Both the position numbers and the translations under genes were made by a program. The notes under the pieces are model-generated. The model made no database searches and had not been told where the DNA came from. It saw only the letters and a list, made by a program, of their open reading frames with translations. DNA of 64,000 bases from Lachnospiraceae bacterium (GTDB lineage Bacteria > Bacillota > Clostridia > Lachnospirales > Lachnospiraceae), in assembly GCA_013316825.1 (NCBI GenBank), contig WSLY01000011.1:1-64000 (forward strand). The letters run 5' to 3'. Shown piece after piece: positions 60,320 through 64,000 of the stretch; within the stretch, counting starts at the first letter, position 1, and each line of letters begins with the position of its first letter.

Positions 60320-61201
60320 TTATTTTACTTTTTCATAAAAAGCAAACAGTTCTTCCAACGAATGATTCTGCAGGATGGGGACTGCCTGCCAAATCAATTC
60401 CCTATCCCAATCCCACCATCTTATCTCCAGCAGTTTTTGAATATCCGTATCGCAAAACCTTTTCTTTATCGGTTTTGCCGGTACGCCCCCGACAATGGTA
60501 TATGGCTCTACATCCTTCGTCACACATGCATTTGCAGCAATAACGCTCCCATCGCCAATGGTGACGCCGGACATAATCTTCGCGCCGCCCGCTATCCATA
60601 CGTCATTTCCAATCGTAATATCTCCTTTTGAACATGGATGTCCGGTTATATAGGAAAACTCCGGCATAATTGCGTTGAACGGGTATGTGGTACACCAGTC
60701 CGTCCGGTGTCCTCCCCCCAGCACGATTCTCACATCAGGACCTATGGAACAAAATTTCCCTATTTTCAGCCTTGTATCATCCCCATAATCCTCTATTGTG
60801 GGGATTCCATAGGTAAAATCGCCAACCTCGATATGAGGGCTGCCGTATACACTTTGATTTCTTTGCCGCAGCCTCTGCGCAAAGTAATCCATTTTAAGGC
60901 GGGGAGGCAGAAATTCTACAATTTCAATCTCCATCTTGATTGTTTCAGGCGGAAACTGCCGCAGGCACAAAATGCGGTGGTATTTCCTGTTCAGACTCAT
61001 ATCGCTGCATAAAAAAACAATATCATAACAAGGAAGTACTGCTTCCATTTCCGACACCGATTTTATTTCACATTCGAACAAGTCAGAGCTTGTTCTGTCC
61101 TCTGTCATCACAAGCTCCAGTTCAAACAGCTCTTCCGCACACGAGAGCCACTTTAACAGGCGTTCCATATCATCCATTTTTCCAATTAACAATGTTTTCA
61201 C
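60320..61201 (-). CDS. CatB/Vat-like hexapeptide-repeat O-acetyltransferase with N-terminal extension
   Basis: 293 residues (GTG at 61201, GGGAGG 11 bases upstream). Residues 1-110 form a Rossmann-like segment (MKTLLIGKMDDMERLLKWL, CYDIVFLCSDMSLNRKYH). Residues 115-285 are a left-handed beta-helix: GKFCSIGPDVRIVLGGGHRT with the catalytic-type His, GDITIGNDVWIAGGAKIMSG, VGGVPAKPIKKRF. Relatives acetylate streptogramin, chloramphenicol or surface sugars. The N-terminal domain makes a sugar or glycan substrate more likely than a drug. Confidence 0.8.
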   Translation of the reverse strand: MKTLLIGKMDDMERLLKWLSCAEELFELELVMTEDRTSSDLFECEIKSVSEMEAVLPCYDIVFLCSDMSLNRKYHRILCLRQFPPETIKMEIEIVEFLPPRLKMDYFAQRLRQRNQSVYGSPHIEVGDFTYGIPTIEDYGDDTRLKIGKFCSIGPDVRIVLGGGHRTDWCTTYPFNAIMPEFSYITGHPCSKGDITIGNDVWIAGGAKIMSGVTIGDGSVIAANACVTKDVEPYTIVGGVPAKPIKKRFCDTDIQKLLEIRWWDWDRELIWQAVPILQNHSLEELFAFYEKVK

Positions 61202-61248
61202 AGTCTCACATTCCTCCCGCCGCAGATTCCTTCTGTTTTTCGCTGCCG

Positions 61249-62478
61249 CTACACCTTTTTGACATACAGTCTCACAAAAAATCCCTCGTCATTGCCGTAT
61301 TCCATGCCGCCTCCCATCCGCTCCATAAACATTTTGGCAAGATACAGCCCAAGTCCGGCGCCTTCTTTTCCCCGTGCATTCTCCCCTCGGTAAAACTTTT
61401 CGCACAGCAATGCCAATTCTTCCTCCGGCACGCCGCAGCCCTTGTCCTGAATCAGAATATACACCCCGTCATCAGCCTCTTTAAAGGAAACCGTTACGAC
61501 ACCGCCCGCGTATTTAAACGCATTGTTCACGATATTATCTATGACTTGAGACAGCCGCATCCTGTCAATATGTACAAGGCATTCGGGAATCCTGTTTAAC
61601 AGCAGGATTTCTCCATAATAGCGCAGCTCGGCAAACATTTCTTCAATCACGAGCGAGCTTTCCTCCGCCGGCTCCACCCGCAGCACCTCCAGTTCTTCAA
61701 GCGTCGCTTTTAACATATTATCCGTCAGCTTCTCCATCATCTTTGCCTTGGCTGCAATAACTGCCACCTTCTCTAACGTATCCTGATTTTTCTCCTTGAC
61801 CTGTATTACCTCGCACGCCGCCTTGATTGTGGCAATCGGCGTCTTCATGTCATGAGACAGCCCTGCCGTCAGCTCCTTTTTACTTTTGTTGGCACGATAT
61901 TCGCTCTCCTTCGCCCGCTTGAGCTCCTCTCGCATCATATCGAAGCTCTCCGTAAACGCACCAAACGTATTGTGTTTTTCCATGGGAAGCAGAAACTCCA
62001 GATTTCCTTTTGCAATCTGCGCCGCAAATATTTTCAGACGCACAAAGGGGCGGACAAACCAAAACCACACTGCAAACAACAAAAGGAACCCTGCCGCCAG
62101 AAAGAGAAGGCAAAAAAACAGACTGCCCCGCATAAGCGACTGCCTCGACTCTTCCCACAAGACGGCACTGTCATTCCATGCCGCCTTTCCTACGAGTTCT
62201 CCTTTTTCATAATAGTCCAGTATCACCGCTCCTGACTGCAGCAGTTCATTCATCTGCAGCTTATAGTCCTTGTCAGTAAAAAGAAGAAGTCTGCAGCCCA
62301 GCCTTTCCGCCCCGTCTCTCCCCTCTTTCGCAACACATTCCGACAGCATTTGCATTCTCTCATTAAATAATAGCGTATCCCGCGCCCTGTATTCCGCTTT
62401 AGAACATATCGAAAACAGGAAAAACAGTGCGCATGCTGTCACGGCAATATGCATCAGCACCAAATATCTTATCTTCAA
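61249..62478 (-). CDS. Sensor histidine kinase
   Basis: 409 residues. The start is uncertain; a TTG at 62478 has GAGGGATACCA before it and is used here (alternatives GTG 62496, TTG 62511). Two membrane segments (about 8-28 and 130-152) flank an outside domain of about 100 residues; HAMP; H-box LSHDMKTPIATIK; N-box IDNIVNNAFKY; G-boxes DKGCGVPEEE and GAGLGLYLAKMF. All catalytic parts are present. Acts with the response regulator encoded just upstream. Confidence 0.92.
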   Translation of the reverse strand: MKIRYLVLMHIAVTACALFFLFSICSKAEYRARDTLLFNERMQMLSECVAKEGRDGAERLGCRLLLFTDKDYKLQMNELLQSGAVILDYYEKGELVGKAAWNDSAVLWEESRQSLMRGSLFFCLLFLAAGFLLLFAVWFWFVRPFVRLKIFAAQIAKGNLEFLLPMEKHNTFGAFTESFDMMREELKRAKESEYRANKSKKELTAGLSHDMKTPIATIKAACEVIQVKEKNQDTLEKVAVIAAKAKMMEKLTDNMLKATLEELEVLRVEPAEESSLVIEEMFAELRYYGEILLLNRIPECLVHIDRMRLSQVIDNIVNNAFKYAGGVVTVSFKEADDGVYILIQDKGCGVPEEELALLCEKFYRGENARGKEGAGLGLYLAKMFMERMGGGMEYGNDEGFFVRLYVKKV

Positions 62479-62535
62479 TGGTATCCCTCGCCTCACATTC
62501 CCTCTGCACAATAAAACGCTGCAAAAGCCTCTTTG

Positions 62536-63291
62536 TCAAGTGTCAGTGGACAGCATATACCCTACTCCCCATACTGTCTGAATCAGCTTCGGTTCGCCGG
62601 GATTTTCTTCCAGCTTCTCCCGCAGCTTGCGGATGTGCACATTGAGCGTACCGTCACCATAGCATTCATCTCCCCATACCGCCAGAAAAAGCTTTTCCTT
62701 TGTCACAATTTTATTCCGGTTATCATAAAGACATTGCAGCAGGGCAAACTCTTTCGCCTTAAGCTGCACCCGCCTGTCTCCTATCACAGCCGAAAGCGTC
62801 TCTTCCGACAAAGACAGGCTCTGACTGCCGCCGTCCTTTGGCTTTTCCTCACATCCGACGCAGACCTTTCCCTCGCCGCCTGACTCCCCGCCACGTGCCG
62901 ATACCGTCCGCCCCGCTTCCATGGCACGCTGCATCCGGTTTAAAAGCACCTTCACCTTGGCAAGCAGTACGCTTAAGGAATAGGGTTTTTTGATATAATC
63001 GTCGCCGCCTATGTTGAGCGCAATCAGCACATCATCATCGCTCTGTCTTGCACTGATAAAAAGTATGGGCATATCTGTCTGCTCCCGCAGCCGTTTGCAG
63101 AGTGTAAAACCGCTCTCCTCGGACAAATTGATATCAAGCAGCAGAATATCCACCGTATTCTGCTCCAAAAAAGCAAGACACTCCTGCGCACTTTTTACAA
63201 ATGCGCAGGAGGTGTCAAACATATTAAAATATTCACATGTCATTTCAGCCAGTTCTATTTCGTCGTCCACAAGCAGGCAATTATAATGCAT
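62536..63291 (-). CDS. OmpR-family response regulator
   Basis: 251 residues from the ATG at 63291 (MHYNCLLVDDEIELAEMTC) behind GGAGGATACC. Receiver domain with phospho-acceptor Asp in ILLLDINLSEESG and Lys in YIKKPYS; winged-helix domain ending LIQTVWGVGYMLS. The linker (about 130-165) is longer than usual and Gly/Ser/Glu-rich with a CVGC motif. Probable regulator of the ABC transporter promoter with 11-bp-spaced TTAAGAA boxes. Confidence 0.93.
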   Translation of the reverse strand: MHYNCLLVDDEIELAEMTCEYFNMFDTSCAFVKSAQECLAFLEQNTVDILLLDINLSEESGFTLCKRLREQTDMPILFISARQSDDDVLIALNIGGDDYIKKPYSLSVLLAKVKVLLNRMQRAMEAGRTVSARGGESGGEGKVCVGCEEKPKDGGSQSLSLSEETLSAVIGDRRVQLKAKEFALLQCLYDNRNKIVTKEKLFLAVWGDECYGDGTLNVHIRKLREKLEENPGEPKLIQTVWGVGYMLSTDT

Positions 63292-63346
63292 GGTATCCTC
63301 CATTACAAAGCGTTGCCCTACAAAAGGCACGTTCTTCCTTCTTTTC

Positions 63347-64000
63347 TCAGTATTCGGAACCAAGCACCGCCAGCTTCTCTTTGATTTCATTTGCCGTTCC
63401 CAGAATCATGCTGACGGATGCCGCAATCTCCTGTGCCGCAGCCGCAAGCGTCTGTGTCCTTCCGTTCACGCCGTCTACGGTGTCTAAAAGCTTGCGTGTA
63501 TCTGTGATGATACTGCTGACCGAATGCATAATCCTGCCCTGACTGGCATTGCTGCGTGTTGCCGTATCCCTTGATTCGGTAGCCAGCTTGTTGATTTCGT
63601 CCGCCACCACAGCAAATCCTCTGCCGGCCTCTCCTGCCCGCGCCGCCTCTATATTGGCATTGAGCGCAAGAAGATTGGTCTGCGAAGCAATACTGACAAC
63701 TTCATCATTATTTTGCGCAAGCTCCTTCAGGAAATCACTGATTTCATCCATAGAACGCGACAACGCTTCACAGAAAGCTGTGACATCTTTGATATCCGAG
63801 GAAATCTCTGCACTGTCCGCCGCATTGTTTTCGTTGCCCGCCGCCATATCGTCAACCGATTGGTACAAAACATCAAACTCCTGATTGATTTCCTGCAGGG
63901 TGTGCAGTATCAGCTCCTTCTGCTCCTCGATATGCTGCTTATCCGCCGCAAGCTGGGCAGCCAGCTTTTCAGCCGTCGCCTTCTGCTCTTCCACTTCTTT
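63347..64000 (-). CDS. Methyl-accepting chemotaxis-type signalling protein (partial, cut by right edge)
   Basis: C-terminal 217 residues visible, reading open to the window end. Coiled coil [20 protein letters not shown] and the signalling tip [20 protein letters not shown] then [18 protein letters not shown]. The sensor or membrane part lies outside. The stop is 55 bases before the response regulator start. Confidence 0.88.
   Translation of the reverse strand, partial: KEVEEQKATAEKLAAQLAADKQHIEEQKELILHTLQEINQEFDVLYQSVDDMAAGNENNAADSAEISSDIKDVTAFCEALSRSMDEISDFLKELAQNNDEVVSIASQTNLLALNANIEAARAGEAGRGFAVVADEINKLATESRDTATRSNASQGRIMHSVSSIITDTRKLLDTVDGVNGRTQTLAAAAQEIAASVSMILGTANEIKEKLAVLGSEY

Noticed and set aside
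1-64000. tRNA or rRNA genes
   Set aside because: I saw no convincing tRNA cloverleaf or rRNA signature by eye; the element does not sit at a tRNA 3' end.

Overview
The window looks like chromosome of a Bacillota species of class Clostridia, most likely Lachnospiraceae. The support is the S10-spc-alpha ribosomal order ending in adk-map-KOW protein-infA-rpmJ-rpsM-rpsK-rpsD-rpoA-rplQ, the downstream ecfA1-ecfA2-ecfT-truA-rplM-rpsI block, strong AGGAGG ribosome sites, sigma-A type promoters (TTGACA-N17-TATAAT), a long L17 and a zinc-type S14. This is inference from gene order and sequence style, not from a search.

Layout. 1-2.7 kb is an accessory patch: a D12-class adenine methylase cut by the left edge, two tandem paralogous lipoproteins, and a second D12 methylase broken by an internal deletion and frameshift. 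2.9-7.4 kb (minus strand) holds rpsI, rplM, truA and the ECF transporter core. 7.6-10.4 kb has a convergent M15 peptidase and a chemoreceptor. 10.7-27.6 kb (minus) is the ribosomal cluster, split by a terminator after secY and a new promoter before adk, with structured intergenic hairpins. 28-37 kb carries an MBOAT/SGNH polysaccharide acetylation pair, an RlmI/K-like methyltransferase, a two-HD-domain HD-GYP protein and a heterodimeric ABC exporter. 37-49 kb has a GH3 glycosidase, a BlaI/BlaR1-like operon with a propeller/solute-binding lipoprotein, a broken chemoreceptor and a GH125 mannosidase. 48.6-51.7 kb has an intact propeller/RsiV-like protein and its decayed paralog. 51.8-63.3 kb is a sensor kinase/response regulator plus FtsX-type ABC transporter locus, with a BlaI-type repressor and a CatB-like acetyltransferase. 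A partial chemoreceptor runs off the right edge.

The most interesting region is a 4.5-kb integrative element (about 55170-59693) inserted upstream of the FtsX-type ABC transporter. Near-identical 27-bp direct repeats bound it. It encodes a zinc-ribbon tyrosine recombinase, a sigma-70-like protein whose C-terminus is written by the attachment site, three XRE regulators with two different three-copy operator arrays on near-consensus promoters, and two tandem 28-29-residue hydrophobic peptides of the Hol-Tox type. Each small peptide gene faces a consensus antisense promoter and shares a bidirectional terminator, which makes two compact type I toxin-antitoxin modules, with a possible remnant of a third.

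A second theme is gene decay by short internal deletions: the D12 methylase, the Cache chemoreceptor and the propeller/RsiV paralog are all interrupted this way. In the paralog a 13-bp deletion can be reconstructed exactly against the intact copy and is flanked by a GCGGT direct repeat.
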